The translations under genes and the position numbers were made by a program. A stretch of 64,000 nucleotides of DNA from Lachnospira eligens (lineage in GTDB: Bacteria; Bacillota; Clostridia; Lachnospirales; Lachnospiraceae), in contig NZ_WKRD01000004.1 in the NCBI RefSeq assembly GCF_009680455.1, positions 124,001 through 188,000 on the forward strand, read 5' to 3'. This document shows, in pieces, positions 54,453-63,407 of this stretch (positions within the stretch are counted from its first letter, which is position 1; every line of letters begins with the position of its first letter). The notes under the pieces were generated by a model, which was not told where the DNA came from, made no database searches, and worked only from the letters and a program-made list of their open reading frames with translations.

Positions 54453-55037
54453 ATGAAGAATAAGTTATTTTTGATGATTATGGTAGTTATGGTATGTTCA
54501 TTGACCGCATGTGGGCAGCAGGAAAACGGAAGTATGACTAATACCGGAAACAGTACAGAGCAGGTCGTTACGAGCGAAGATAATAGTGAGCTGGCAACAG
54601 CAGAAGATAATAATATGGAGCAAACAGAGACGAAGAAACAAAATCAATTACAGGATGTGAAGCCGTCATATAAAGAATTCAGAGGTGTATTAGATGAAAT
54701 TGATTCGAATATTCAGCCGGGAACAGCCGGAAATGGAATGAATTCTATTAAAACTGCAACACATTTGCTTAACTGGGGAGTTGGAACCAGTATGACCACA
54801 GATGAGATTAAAAAAGAGACAGTATCATGGCTTTCTGATAAAGGAAACTCTGAACAGGTGGAATTTTCGAATAAGCTTGCATCTGTGTATGATGTATATC
54901 AGAAATTATTAGGTCCTAATGCAAAAGAATTACTTGAGCAGGCAGGCTGTGATGATGCGGCATATCCATGGAGCGATGCTCCGGTTGAAACAATTGAAGC
55001 AATTGTAGAGGTAGTACAGCTCCCGGATGAACCGTAA
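54453..55037 (+). CDS. Lipoprotein of unknown function
   Basis: 194 residues. The signal peptide ends in the lipobox LTAC at residues 17-20, followed by a flexible Asn/Thr/Glu-rich linker of about 45 residues. The rest is a helical domain with TATHLLNWGVGTSMTTDEI and VYQKLLGPNAKELLEQAG. It is anchored to the outer face of the membrane. AAAGGAAC precedes the ATG. No family recognised. Confidence 0.72.
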   Translation: MKNKLFLMIMVVMVCSLTACGQQENGSMTNTGNSTEQVVTSEDNSELATAEDNNMEQTETKKQNQLQDVKPSYKEFRGVLDEIDSNIQPGTAGNGMNSIKTATHLLNWGVGTSMTTDEIKKETVSWLSDKGNSEQVEFSNKLASVYDVYQKLLGPNAKELLEQAGCDDAAYPWSDAPVETIEAIVEVVQLPDEP

Positions 55038-55055
55038 ATGAAAAGTTTTGTTAAT

Positions 55056-55709
55056 CCCCCATTTGAAATGGGGGCCGAGGCAAAGCCGTAGCGTTACCTA
55101 GAGTGCTAGAAAATAAAACCTTGCGTGTTATAATGATATTGGTTTCGCAGACCATATCAAAACACAGGAGGTATCCAAATGGATAATCAAAGTATAACAC
55201 ACACACGCTGGAATTGCACATATCACATTGTTTTTATTCCAAAGTTTAGAAGAAAAATAATGTATGGTGAAACAAAGAGAGATTTAGTAGAAACAATCAA
55301 AAAATTGTGTGAGATGAAATAGGTAACACTAACAGATGGAAAAGTATGTATTGATCATGTACATATGTACATTGCAATTCCACCGAAACTATGTGTTTCA
55401 GAGTTTATGTCATATCTGAAGGGAAAAAGCACATTGATGTTGTTTGACCGACATCCGGAATATAGGAGCAAGTGGGGAGATAGACATTTTTGGGCGAGAG
55501 GATATTACGTATCGACAGTAGGAAATGTGAATGAAGAAACGGTAAGAAAATACATACAGGAACAGGAAGAAAACGATAAGTAAGAAGATGGAAGGAAGTA
55601 ATGAGCTTCCTTTAGGAAGCAACAAGTAATTATGGTGTTGCGAAACCCCGCCTTTGGTGGAACCAGTATAATCCCCTGGAGGGGGCAAAATTAAACCCCC
55701 ATTTGAAAT
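55056..55709 (+). mobile_element. IS200/IS605-type element (inactive)
   Basis: A tnpA-like gene is flanked by hairpin-forming ends: CCCCC-ATTTGAAAT-GGGGG at 55056-55074 on the left, and CCGCC/GGTGG plus CCCC/GGGG (55673-55684) on the right. CCCCCATTTGAAAT recurs at 55696-55709, marking the probable right limit. No terminal inverted repeats or target duplication are seen, as expected for a single-strand-transposing IS200 element. It carries only tnpA (no tnpB). Confidence 0.75.
55179..55583 (+). pseudogene. tnpA: IS200-type HUH transposase with an in-frame amber codon
   Basis: The frame reads TRWNCTYHIVFIPKFRRKIM, then KLCEMK, TAG at 55320, then TLTDGKVCIDHVHMYIAIPPK. It continues to RGYYVSTVGNVNEETVRKYI. 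The HUH metal motif (HVHM) and the catalytic-tyrosine helix are intact, so one substitution (probably GAG to TAG) is the only visible lesion. Length (134 codons) fits TnpA. Ribosome site CAGGAGG is present. Confidence 0.82.
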
Positions 55710-55823
55710 ATCTTTTTCCGCATTGAATATTAAGAGACTTGTTGGTGTACGTCTTTTGCTGTTTTATTATATTCTTTCAAAAAATGAAAGCTAATCTTTG
55801 AATAAATATTTTTTGAATTTAAG

Positions 55824-55850
55824 TGACGCTTGACACATTTTTCTCGTCTA
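55824..55850 (+). promoter_or_regulatory. Candidate autoregulated ECF-sigma promoter
   Basis: TGACGC and CGTCTA are separated by 15 bases, 44 bases upstream of the sigma gene start. The CGTC in the -10 position is typical of ECF promoters. Confidence 0.45.
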
Positions 55851-55893
55851 TTAGGGTGAAAGACCTTAATACAAGGGGAAGGAGGAGAAGCTT

Positions 55894-56454
55894 ATGGATG
55901 ATAAGCAGATATTAGATTTATATTGGGAGCGCTCCGAAGCTGCTATATCCGAAACTTCAAAAAAATACGGAAAGTATTGCAGATATATAGCCTCTAATAT
56001 TCTTCACAATGACGAAGATAGCGAGGAATGTGTAAATGATACTTATTTAAGAGCTTGGAACAGCATACCGCCTAACCGTCCATCTGTCCTAAAAACTTTT
56101 TTAGGGAAGATTACTCGCAACTTATCTTTGGACAGGTACGAACTGCTCAATGCAAAGAAACGTAATGGCGGGCAAATGTCATTGATTTTTGATGAAATAC
56201 AAGAGTGCATACCATCGTTGGATAGTACAGAAAACATTGTTGAAGAAATTGCTCTAACGGATATTCTCAACCGCTTTCTTTCTTCCCTGTCATTAGAACA
56301 GCGAAAAATCTTTATGAGAAGATATTGGTATTTATCGCCCATTAAAGAAATTGCAACGGAATATGGTATGAGTGAGAGCAAAATCAAGATGTCATTATTT
56401 CGTTCAAGGAACGAACTTAAAAAATTATTAGAGAAAGAAGGTATCTCTGTATGA
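55894..56454 (+). CDS. ECF-type RNA polymerase sigma factor
   Basis: 186 residues behind GGAAGGAGG. Region 2 appears as NDEDSEECVNDTYLRAWNSIPP and region 4 as YLSPIKEIATEYGMSESKIKMSLFRSRNELK (parts: DSEECVNDTYLRAWN and SESKIKMSLFRSRNEL). Its stop overlaps the next gene as ATGA, the usual sigma/anti-sigma coupling. Confidence 0.92.
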   Translation: MDDKQILDLYWERSEAAISETSKKYGKYCRYIASNILHNDEDSEECVNDTYLRAWNSIPPNRPSVLKTFLGKITRNLSLDRYELLNAKKRNGGQMSLIFDEIQECIPSLDSTENIVEEIALTDILNRFLSSLSLEQRKIFMRRYWYLSPIKEIATEYGMSESKIKMSLFRSRNELKKLLEKEGISV

Positions 56455-57143
56455 AAGAAAAGAAACTTTTAAGGGCATTGGGAAATGTCGATAATCAGTA
56501 TATTAAGGAGGCTGAACCTATGAAAAAAACAAGTAAAATTACTAATCGGCAAAAATGGGTGTCTGTTGCTGCTTGCTTCGTACTCGTTGTTGTGATTGGA
56601 GTGGGAGTTTTTCAAAGCAATCTGTTTGGTACAAAAAACGATATTGCCACGCTGGATGGTGGAGAAACAATTACTTTTGTTAAAAATGACTTATCACAAT
56701 CTTCAATTAACTTAAATGTAACAACAAGACCTTTGAGCAATGCTGAGATTGAAATGCTTTTTGCAGACCTGCCTGTTACCGCAGATGCTTACTTTGATGC
56801 TGACAATCATAATATTCTGGGTTTTGAGGGAAAAATTAGTGATACAAGAATGGTAGTATCTAAACAGGGTGTAAATCTATTAGATACTATCATTGATGGA
56901 AATACAATCACTTCAAGTGTAGACGGCGTTGATATCGATGCAGGATATTTCGTAACAAAGTCAAATAGTCAAGGTATCAAAACCGTAATATATTATGCAA
57001 CCTTTGATATGGGAGAGAACACTATTTACGTAGAGTATTCTGGCGTTGAAAATGAAAGTGAAACTGTAAAAAACAACTTGGTAGACACAATTTTGAAGTT
57101 GATTGAGAACGGTGCATTTGATTTGAGCCAAATCCAAGAATAA
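56451..57143 (+). CDS. Membrane anti-sigma factor-like protein
   Basis: 230 residues: a ~40-residue basic cytoplasmic N-terminus, one membrane helix (VSVAACFVLVVVIGVGVF) and a ~170-residue outer domain of beta-sheet character. This is the usual layout of ECF anti-sigma factors with an extracytoplasmic sensor. No zinc-binding HxxxCxxC motif is seen. It probably holds the preceding sigma factor until an envelope signal is received. Confidence 0.78.
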   Translation: MKEKKLLRALGNVDNQYIKEAEPMKKTSKITNRQKWVSVAACFVLVVVIGVGVFQSNLFGTKNDIATLDGGETITFVKNDLSQSSINLNVTTRPLSNAEIEMLFADLPVTADAYFDADNHNILGFEGKISDTRMVVSKQGVNLLDTIIDGNTITSSVDGVDIDAGYFVTKSNSQGIKTVIYYATFDMGENTIYVEYSGVENESETVKNNLVDTILKLIENGAFDLSQIQE

Positions 57144-57338
57144 TTTGCAAATTTCATATACTAAGAACTTGATGTAACGTCTATACCCTTAAAAATATTT
57201 GGCTTCGGTATGTCAATATCGCTATGTTATTATAATGTGTATGCAAATTTGTACGACAAGGCAAAGCTAACAGCATTGTATTATTCATTATCAGGAAGAG
57301 TGGCTATCAGGCTTGATGAACTGATTGGGGGCTAAGTT

Positions 57339-57863
57339 ATGAACGACGACAATGAAAATGTGTTGATTATTGCATATAACTTGTTCTGCACCATACTAAT
57401 ACCAGCAGTAATAGTATTGATAGGAATTTGGTCTTTGGAGTCGGAGAGCGATTTCACACATGGACGAACAGGAGGATTGCCGATGGGGGCATTGACTGTA
57501 TTCGTTCCAGAGGTTATATTTGGTTTGAAGTGGAAAATGAAAAGGGCGTTTACAATTTCATGCTGTATTGCGTGGTGTATCTTCCTTCTTAAGATGGCAC
57601 ATTATTTCTTTGCTGTGGTTACAAATGCATCAATTACATATTATGGAACGGTGTGCATTGTGCTATTTGGATTAATGTGGAGTATAGTCATGGAATTGAA
57701 GCAGGAATTAAAAGAATACATTTTGGAGTTTCCACAGGAATATTGGCTTGTTCCTTGTTCTAATAGTTCGAGATATAACAAGGTGTTTCGCTTTATATGG
57801 TTAGTAGGCGTCGTTTTAGGAACGATATTTTTATTAATGATTAAATGGGGGATGAGTCTTTGA
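57339..57863 (+). CDS. Membrane protein, unknown (pair member 1)
   Basis: 174 residues with four hydrophobic segments (residues 8-28, 45-60, 70-95, 102-118) and one at the C-terminus. A central segment SNSSRYNKVFRFIWLVGVVLGT lies before the last helix. TTGGGGGC precedes ATG 57339. The upstream gap contains TALYYSLSGRVAIRLDELIGG in part, perhaps a recombinase stub near 57253-57334. Function unknown. Confidence 0.6.
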   Translation: MNDDNENVLIIAYNLFCTILIPAVIVLIGIWSLESESDFTHGRTGGLPMGALTVFVPEVIFGLKWKMKRAFTISCCIAWCIFLLKMAHYFFAVVTNASITYYGTVCIVLFGLMWSIVMELKQELKEYILEFPQEYWLVPCSNSSRYNKVFRFIWLVGVVLGTIFLLMIKWGMSL

Positions 57864-58351
57864 TAAAAGTTATATTTTATTTTTTGCTTGTAAGTATAGG
57901 AGCAGGTTTGGTGCAGATGAAAATACCGCTGTTTGGTCGTCATAGCAAGCGGTGGGAAGAACAAAATTATGCACAGCGGTTTGGCGGTATCTTTTTTCCG
58001 GCATTCATTGCGCTTGTAGTTATCTTTTTATTTAATGAGTATAAGACGGCTCAATTACCAACTTTGAATGAAGAAATGCTGATGAATGGAGCGGAGTATT
58101 GTTTGGTAACTGATCTGAATGAGATAGGAGATGCGGATTATGCTTATGAGATAAAAAGCGGAAGCTCACAAGAGGAGATTTGCGGAATTATATCAAGTAT
58201 ATGTATAGACTTAAAAGGGGAAGATGATTTGGTAAATGCCAGATATGAAAACGGAGAATATATTATCATCAGCAATGGCATAACAATAGGACGGGCCGTC
58301 ATAAATGACAAAGCAACAACAGATTTATTGAAGATATACCTTTATAACTAA
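57860..58351 (+). CDS. Membrane-anchored protein, unknown (pair member 2)
   Basis: About 163 residues from a TTG at 57860 overlapping the previous stop as TTGA, with GGGGG eight bases upstream; an ATG at 57845 is the alternative. Two N-terminal membrane helices precede a soluble domain with DADYAYEIKSGSSQEEICGI. The pair may be a membrane two-component immunity or transport unit, but nothing in sequence fixes this. Confidence 0.55.
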   Translation: MIKVIFYFLLVSIGAGLVQMKIPLFGRHSKRWEEQNYAQRFGGIFFPAFIALVVIFLFNEYKTAQLPTLNEEMLMNGAEYCLVTDLNEIGDADYAYEIKSGSSQEEICGIISSICIDLKGEDDLVNARYENGEYIIISNGITIGRAVINDKATTDLLKIYLYN

Positions 58352-58409
58352 TAGAATGAAACTGCTTGTAAATATGAAACGATATTAATCAATTCAGGAG
58401 GATTACATC

Positions 58410-58802
58410 ATGGAACGAGTAGCTAAATTTTTAAAAGAAGCAGAGACATATTATTTGGCAACAGTAGAAGGCGACCAGCCAAGGGTAAGACCTTTTGGAA
58501 CAGCACACATTTTTGAAGGAAAGCTGTATATTCAGACTGGCAAGGTAAAGGATGTTTCAAAGCAGATTCACGCAAACCCGAAGGTAGAAATTTGTGCATT
58601 TAAAAATGGCGAGTGGTTTCGTGTAGCCGGAGAACTTGTAGAAGATGACAGAAGAGAAGCAAGACAGTCTATGCTTGATGCTTATCCATCTTTACAGAAT
58701 ATGTACTCAGCAGATGATGGAAATACCGAGGTATTCTATTTCAAGAATGCAACAGCCACATTCTCATCATTTACCCATGAACCGGAAATAGTGAAGTTTT
58801 AA
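58410..58802 (+). CDS. Pyridoxamine 5'-phosphate oxidase-like FMN-binding protein
   Basis: 130 residues behind CAGGAGG. The split-barrel pattern YYLATVEGDQPRVRPFG, KLYIQTGKVKDVSKQI and FKNGEWFRVAGEL is characteristic of small general-stress/PPOX-class flavoproteins. It likely uses FMN or F420-like flavin to reduce an unknown substrate. Confidence 0.87.
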   Translation: MERVAKFLKEAETYYLATVEGDQPRVRPFGTAHIFEGKLYIQTGKVKDVSKQIHANPKVEICAFKNGEWFRVAGELVEDDRREARQSMLDAYPSLQNMYSADDGNTEVFYFKNATATFSSFTHEPEIVKF

Positions 58803-58815
58803 AGGATAGCTGAAG

Positions 58816-59502
58816 ATGGCAAAAAGTAAGAAAACTAAAATACATAAAAAGATTGATGGTCAGATTTTACAGATGAACAAACAATTTAGTAATCTAAAGA
58901 TGAAGCAGAAGGATAAGATTACAGGATGGGTGTATGAAGAATACAAAAAGTATGTAACAGAGCATGATAAAGTACCTGATTTACTGGCAGATGAACAGAT
59001 TGTTGAAGCTGTACTTGATAAGATAAATGAGGCACAAATCTGGATACCTGATGAAGAGATATACGATTATTATCGAAGAAAGAAACCACAACTTCAAAAG
59101 AGGCTGGATAATGAAAAGGTAATTAAGTTTAAATCCTATGTCAGCTTTTATAAGAGTATTGTTGATCAGGACAGGGCATCCGTTGTTATATGCAATCTCA
59201 AACATGAGATTATCTACATGAATACTGCAGCTGTTACCAGCTATGCGAAGCGAGGCGGAGATAAACTTATTGGAAGAAGTTTGTTAGATTGTCATAGTCC
59301 GGAATCTAGGAATAAAATACAGCAGGTCGTGGACTGGTTTGCAGCAGATGAAAGCCATAATATCGTTTATACTTTTCATAATGAGAAACAGAATAAAGAT
59401 GTTTACATGGTGGCACTCAGAGATGAGAGTAAGCTGATAGGATATTATGAGAAACATGAATATCGAAATTCAGAAACCATGAAACCATACGATTTGTGGT
59501 GA
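58816..59502 (+). CDS. PAS-domain signalling protein, unknown output
   Basis: 228 residues. Residues 1-90 are basic and helical (KMKQKDKITGWVYEEYKKYV), and residues 105-215 form a PAS fold (ASVVICNLKHEIIYMNTAAV and LIGRSLLDCHSPESRNKI). It has no kinase or HTH output. It is 14 bases after the PPOX gene. Confidence 0.65.
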   Translation: MAKSKKTKIHKKIDGQILQMNKQFSNLKMKQKDKITGWVYEEYKKYVTEHDKVPDLLADEQIVEAVLDKINEAQIWIPDEEIYDYYRRKKPQLQKRLDNEKVIKFKSYVSFYKSIVDQDRASVVICNLKHEIIYMNTAAVTSYAKRGGDKLIGRSLLDCHSPESRNKIQQVVDWFAADESHNIVYTFHNEKQNKDVYMVALRDESKLIGYYEKHEYRNSETMKPYDLW

Positions 59503-59572
59503 TGATATGACGAAGGATGAATGGTATAGGCAGTTGTTATACTGATGGCAAAGTCAAAAGAAGGTGCTCAGA

Positions 59573-59791
59573 GTGGGATTCTTTAAGAAAAAGATAGTTA
59601 TGAAGACATATGATAAAGAAAATAAGAAACCGGTAATCAAGGCAAGCATATGTAATGGTGAGCAGGTTGCAGGCTTTAAGGACATTCATACAGGTAAGAT
59701 AGAGGAGGTTATGCTGATTAAAAATCAGGCAGACCTTGATGCATTCAAGAAAATGTATGGAATAGATGGAGAGATAGAGAAGGAATATTGA
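59573..59791 (+). CDS. Small conserved protein, unknown
   Basis: 72 residues from GTG 59573, eight bases after AAGAAGG. It reads MGFFKKKIVMKTYDKENKKP, VIKASICNGEQVAGFKDIHTG (in parts: SICNGEQVAGF) and ends DGEIEKEY. I recognise the type from Lachnospiraceae but no function. It is followed one base later by the YccF-like gene. Confidence 0.6.
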   Translation: MGFFKKKIVMKTYDKENKKPVIKASICNGEQVAGFKDIHTGKIEEVMLIKNQADLDAFKKMYGIDGEIEKEY

Positions 59792-59792
59792 T

Positions 59793-59966
59793 ATGAGCAT
59801 ATTAGGAAATATACTTTGGTTTATATGTGGTGGATTGTTGAGTGGACTGTCGTGGGTTTTGGCAGGTCTGATATGTTGTATAACAATTATTGGAATTCCT
59901 TTCGGAAAGCAGTTTTTCAAAATTGCTAAATTGTCTCTGATGCCATTTGGGGCAGAGGTAATATAA
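59793..59966 (+). CDS. Single-repeat YccF-domain membrane protein (probably truncated)
   Basis: 57 residues: two hydrophobic helices ([19 protein letters not shown] and [12 protein letters not shown]), then [17 protein letters not shown]. Normal YccF proteins (~120 residues) have two such repeats. The start matches repeat one and the last residues match the end of repeat two, as if recombination between repeats removed the middle. Confidence 0.6.
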   Translation: MSILGNILWFICGGLLSGLSWVLAGLICCITIIGIPFGKQFFKIAKLSLMPFGAEVI

Positions 59967-59986
59967 TAAACAGGCAGGTAAGAAAG

Positions 59987-60505
59987 ATGTATTTGATTAA
60001 GACAGTAAAAGGAGATATAACAAAAGTAACAGATGTGCAGGCAATTGTTAATGCAGCAAATAACTCTCTTCTTGGCGGAGGCGGTGTAGATGGTGCGATT
60101 CATAGAGCCGCAGGACCGGAACTTCTGGCTGAGTGTAGGACACTTCACGGATGCGTGACTGGAGAAGCAAAGATAACAAAAGCCTATAATTTACCATGCG
60201 ATTATGTTATTCATACTGTAGGACCGATATGGAATGGAGGCAGAGATAGAGAAGAGGAGCTTCTTGCTAACTGCTATTTTAATTCTATGAAGCTGGCAAT
60301 GGATAATGGAATCAGGTCTATTGCATTTCCTTCCATATCAACGGGAGTATATAGTTTTCCTGTTGAGTTGGCGGCAAAGATTGCGGTACATACAGTAAAC
60401 CGGTTCTTGCAGGATAATCCAGATTGTTTTGATCTGGTGGAATGGGTGCTATTTGATACTCATACTGAATCAGTGTATGAAGATGAGGTTGATAAGATAT
60501 ATTAA
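59987..60505 (+). CDS. ymdB: Macro domain ADP-ribose hydrolase (YmdB type)
   Basis: 172 residues. The macro signature [20 protein letters not shown], then [19 protein letters not shown] and [12 protein letters not shown] form the ADP-ribose pocket; the conserved Asn-Asn and Gly-rich loop are intact. It removes O-acetyl from ADP-ribose or ADP-ribose from proteins. GGCAGGTAAG precedes the ATG. Confidence 0.92.
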   Translation: MYLIKTVKGDITKVTDVQAIVNAANNSLLGGGGVDGAIHRAAGPELLAECRTLHGCVTGEAKITKAYNLPCDYVIHTVGPIWNGGRDREEELLANCYFNSMKLAMDNGIRSIAFPSISTGVYSFPVELAAKIAVHTVNRFLQDNPDCFDLVEWVLFDTHTESVYEDEVDKIY

Positions 60506-60537
60506 AAGATTAATCGGTTTAGGATTGGTTTAATAGG

Positions 60538-60705
60538 GTCAAATATAAAACTTCATGGACGAAGGAGGAAACAGAGATTGCGCTGTCTGACCTGGTAGTA
60601 AATGATATGGTTTCAATAACATTTGCAGGAGAAATTCAGGAAACATACTCGGCACGCATAATGAACGTGATAAAGGTGCAGCTGCTGGGGGAAAATTTAC
60701 ATTGA
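60538..60705 (+). pseudogene. C-terminal stub of a secreted/YobA-like protein
   Basis: The frame WTKEETEIALSDLVVNDMVS then ITFAGEIQETYSARI ending at 60705 resembles the OB-like C-terminal domain of DUF3221/YobA-type lipoproteins. There is no start or signal peptide left. Confidence 0.45.
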
Positions 60706-60729
60706 CATATCCAGAAAAATATTTATAAT
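60702..60729 (+). promoter_or_regulatory. Sigma-A promoter of the queuosine operon
   Basis: TTGACA (60702-60707) and TATAAT (60724-60729) are 16 bases apart, about 22 bases before the riboswitch aptamer. Confidence 0.82.
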
Positions 60730-60750
60730 AGACATATCGCATAAAAATGC

Positions 60751-60858
60751 GCGACAGTTCGTTTGTACCATCCTGTCGTTAAATAAAACCAGGGCTGCTA
60801 AGAAGACTTTTTATGTAATTTAGCCCTGTAGGTGTGTATACATTTACAGGGCTTTCTA
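60751..60858 (+). promoter_or_regulatory. preQ1-I riboswitch with antiterminator/terminator switch
   Basis: The aptamer (60751-60793) has stem GACAG/CTGTC, loop TTCGTTTGTACCATC and the A-rich tail TTAAATAAAACCAGG, close to the Thermoanaerobacter preQ1-I tail TTAACAAAACAAGG. CAGGGCT (60790-60796) pairs with AGCCCTG (60822-60828) as antiterminator; the same AGCCCTGTA pairs with TACAGGGCT (60845-60853) followed by TTTCTAT as terminator. Ligand-held tail would free the terminator, so preQ1 should switch the operon off. Confidence 0.82.
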
Positions 60859-60935
60859 TATGTGCTCACAGTGGGGCACGTTCTTTTCTAAGCAATTCTG
60901 TTTTTATTCCACAATAAATTAGAGGAGAAACTAAA

Positions 60936-61355
60936 ATGTATTATTTAAAAACCGAGAACAGCTTTGATTCTGCACATTTTCTGAAGGGGTATGCCGGAAA
61001 ATGCAGGAATCTTCATGGTCACCGCTGGAGAGTTGTTGTTGAAATAGCAGCAGACCAGTTAAAGGATGAGGGTCAGACAAGAGGAATGCTTGTGGATTTT
61101 TCTGATTTAAAAAATGCTTTGAAGGATATCTGTGATGATTTTGACCACAGCTTGATTTATGAAAAAGGTTCTCTAAAAGGTGCGACAATTGCTGCATTAC
61201 AGGCGGAGGAGTTTCGTATGATTGAAGTTGGCTTCAGACCTACTGCGGAGCATTTTTCAAAATATTTCTATGAGCTGATGAGTGTAAAAGGCTTTCCAAT
61301 CCACAGAGTGGAAGTATACGAGACACCTAATAATGTAGCAGCATACGAACAATAA
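60936..61355 (+). CDS. queD: 6-carboxy-tetrahydropterin synthase
   Basis: 139 residues behind AGAGGAGA. Zinc ligands are visible as FDSAHFL and CRNLHGHRW; catalytic residues lie in DFDHSLI and PTAEHFSKY. It converts dihydroneopterin triphosphate to 6-carboxytetrahydropterin, the second step of 7-deazaguanine synthesis. First gene of a five-gene operon. Confidence 0.93.
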   Translation: MYYLKTENSFDSAHFLKGYAGKCRNLHGHRWRVVVEIAADQLKDEGQTRGMLVDFSDLKNALKDICDDFDHSLIYEKGSLKGATIAALQAEEFRMIEVGFRPTAEHFSKYFYELMSVKGFPIHRVEVYETPNNVAAYEQ

Positions 61356-61370
61356 AGGAAAGAAACTAAT

Positions 61371-62036
61371 ATGAAAGTTGTTGAGAAATTTATAAGTATT
61401 AATGGAGAGGGAAGAAGAGCCGGAGAATTGGCGGTGTTTATCAGATTCAAGGGTTGTAACCTGAATTGCTCCTACTGTGATACAAAGTGGGCCAATGAGC
61501 CAGCTTGTGATTACGAGGAGCTGTCACCAGATAAGATTTGTGAATATGTCAGTGAGACAGGCATTAAAAATGTGACGCTGACAGGGGGAGAGCCTTTATT
61601 ACAGAAGGATATCAGGAGTCTGGTAGAAAAATTATTGAACAAATCGGACATTCGAGTAGAGATTGAAACTAATGGAGCGGTTGATATTGCTCCCCTTGCC
61701 AATGCATTTTCAAAAGAAAAACTTAGCCTTACTATGGATTACAAGCTGCCATCCAGCGGCTGTGAGGAGAAAATGCTTCTCTCCAATATGGAGGCTTTAA
61801 GAAAGCAGGACACAGTCAAGTTCGTTTCGGGCAGCATTAATGATTTGGAATGTGCAGAGAAAATAATTGAAAAATTTCATCTGACAGAAAGATGCCAGGT
61901 ATTCATAAGCTCAGTGTTTGGTTCAATTGAGCCAGTGGAAATCGTGAATTTCATGACCAGTAAAAGGATGAATGATGTGCGTCTTCAGATTCAGATGCAC
62001 AAGGTAATCTGGAACCCAGAGGAAAGGGGCGTATAA
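61371..62036 (+). CDS. queE: 7-carboxy-7-deazaguanine synthase (radical SAM)
   Basis: 221 residues, 15 bases after queD behind AAGGAAAG. The CxxxCxxC cluster motif is CNLNCSYC at residues 26-33, and TLTGGEPLLQ follows. It rearranges 6-carboxytetrahydropterin to CDG. The N-terminal ISINGEGRRAGELAVFIRFKG (in part: INGEGRRAGELAVF) is typical of QueE. Confidence 0.94.
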   Translation: MKVVEKFISINGEGRRAGELAVFIRFKGCNLNCSYCDTKWANEPACDYEELSPDKICEYVSETGIKNVTLTGGEPLLQKDIRSLVEKLLNKSDIRVEIETNGAVDIAPLANAFSKEKLSLTMDYKLPSSGCEEKMLLSNMEALRKQDTVKFVSGSINDLECAEKIIEKFHLTERCQVFISSVFGSIEPVEIVNFMTSKRMNDVRLQIQMHKVIWNPEERGV

Positions 62037-62126
62037 TGTGAAAAATCCTAATATCAAAGATTTTTTACGTGCAAATTTGTGCTTTCAGCCCAAAGTTTGC
62101 GGGGTGAAGCAAGAATGGAGATTATG

Positions 62127-62696
62127 ATGATAGATACGAAAGCAATTGAGGAGCATATTAGAGGGATTCTTGTTGCATTGGGCGACGACCCGGAGAGGGA
62201 GGGCTTAAAGGATACACCAAAGCGAGTTGCGAAGATGTACGAGGAGGTCTTTCTTGGGATGAATTACTCCAATCACGAAATTGCGCAGATGTTTGATAAG
62301 ACATTTGAGGATGGAATTGAGGAACTTGATACTTCTAAGGTTGTAGTTATGAAGGACATCGACCTGTTTTCTTACTGCGAGCACCATATGGCGCTTATGT
62401 ATGATATGAAGGCGACAGTTGCGTACATTCCTAATGGGAAGGTTATAGGCTTATCAAAGATTGCAAGAATATGCGATATGGTTGGAAGAAGACTGCAGTT
62501 ACAGGAAAGAATCGGTCAGGATATTGCGGACATTATGACAGAGATAACAGGAAGCGAGGATGTTGCGGTGGTGCTTGAAGGATATCACAGCTGTGTGTCG
62601 GCAAGAGGAATTAAGAAAAACAACACGAGAACAATGACTGTAGAGTTAAGAGGAAGCTTTAAGGACGATGCAGCATTACAAATGTATCTAAGATAG
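62127..62696 (+). CDS. folE: GTP cyclohydrolase I
   Basis: 189 residues from ATG 62127, six bases after GGAG; ATGs at 62115 and 62124 are alternatives. Zinc ligands lie in SYCEHHM and HSCVSARG, and [18 protein letters not shown] is the family signature. It makes dihydroneopterin triphosphate from GTP for both folate and queuosine; placement here indicates a supply dedicated to queuosine. Confidence 0.94.
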   Translation: MIDTKAIEEHIRGILVALGDDPEREGLKDTPKRVAKMYEEVFLGMNYSNHEIAQMFDKTFEDGIEELDTSKVVVMKDIDLFSYCEHHMALMYDMKATVAYIPNGKVIGLSKIARICDMVGRRLQLQERIGQDIADIMTEITGSEDVAVVLEGYHSCVSARGIKKNNTRTMTVELRGSFKDDAALQMYLR

Positions 62697-62708
62697 GAGA
62701 GATGAGTT

Positions 62709-63392
62709 ATGAAAGCATTAGTATTATCAAGCGGTGGCGTGGATTCCACTACGGCACTGGCATTGGCAGTGAGCCGATATGGAAAGGACAATGTAATTGC
62801 TCTGTCAGTTTCTTATGGACAGAAGCACGATAAAGAAATTCAGGCGGCAAAGGCTGTTTCTGCATTTTACGGAGTGGAGCAGTTATTCCTGGATCTGAGT
62901 AAGATTTTTCAATATAGCAACTGCTCTTTATTGCAGCAGTCTACAGAGGAAATTCCAGAGGAGAGCTATGCCATGCAGATTGAAAAGACGGAGGGCGAAA
63001 AGCCTGTAAGCACCTATGTGCCATTTCGAAATGGACTGTTTCTTTCATCGGCGGCAAGCATTGCACTAAGCAAGGACTGCAGCGTGATTCTTTATGGCGC
63101 ACATGCAGATGATTCAGCTGGTTTTGCTTATCCAGACTGTTCACCGATGTTTAATGATGCTATGAATCAGGCGATTTTTGAGGGCTCAGGACATCAGTTA
63201 AAGGTGGAGGCGCCATTTGTGAATATGACTAAGGCGGAGGTGGTGAAGATGGGCTTAGAGCTTAACGCACCATACGAGCTTACATGGTCCTGCTATGAAG
63301 GAAAGGATGTGCCTTGCGGCAAATGTGGAACCTGTATCGACAGAGCGGCTGCATTTGCAGCAAATGGGGTAAGTGACCCTGCAATAAAATAA
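62709..63392 (+). CDS. queC: 7-cyano-7-deazaguanine (preQ0) synthase
   Basis: 227 residues. The ATP-pyrophosphatase loop SSGGVDSTT and the zinc site CYEGKDVPCGKCGTC are intact. It converts CDG and ammonia to preQ0 with ATP. It starts 12 bases after folE behind TAGGAGAG. Confidence 0.94.
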   Translation: MKALVLSSGGVDSTTALALAVSRYGKDNVIALSVSYGQKHDKEIQAAKAVSAFYGVEQLFLDLSKIFQYSNCSLLQQSTEEIPEESYAMQIEKTEGEKPVSTYVPFRNGLFLSSAASIALSKDCSVILYGAHADDSAGFAYPDCSPMFNDAMNQAIFEGSGHQLKVEAPFVNMTKAEVVKMGLELNAPYELTWSCYEGKDVPCGKCGTCIDRAAAFAANGVSDPAIK

Positions 63393-63407
63393 AAATTGGA
63401 GAAAGCT

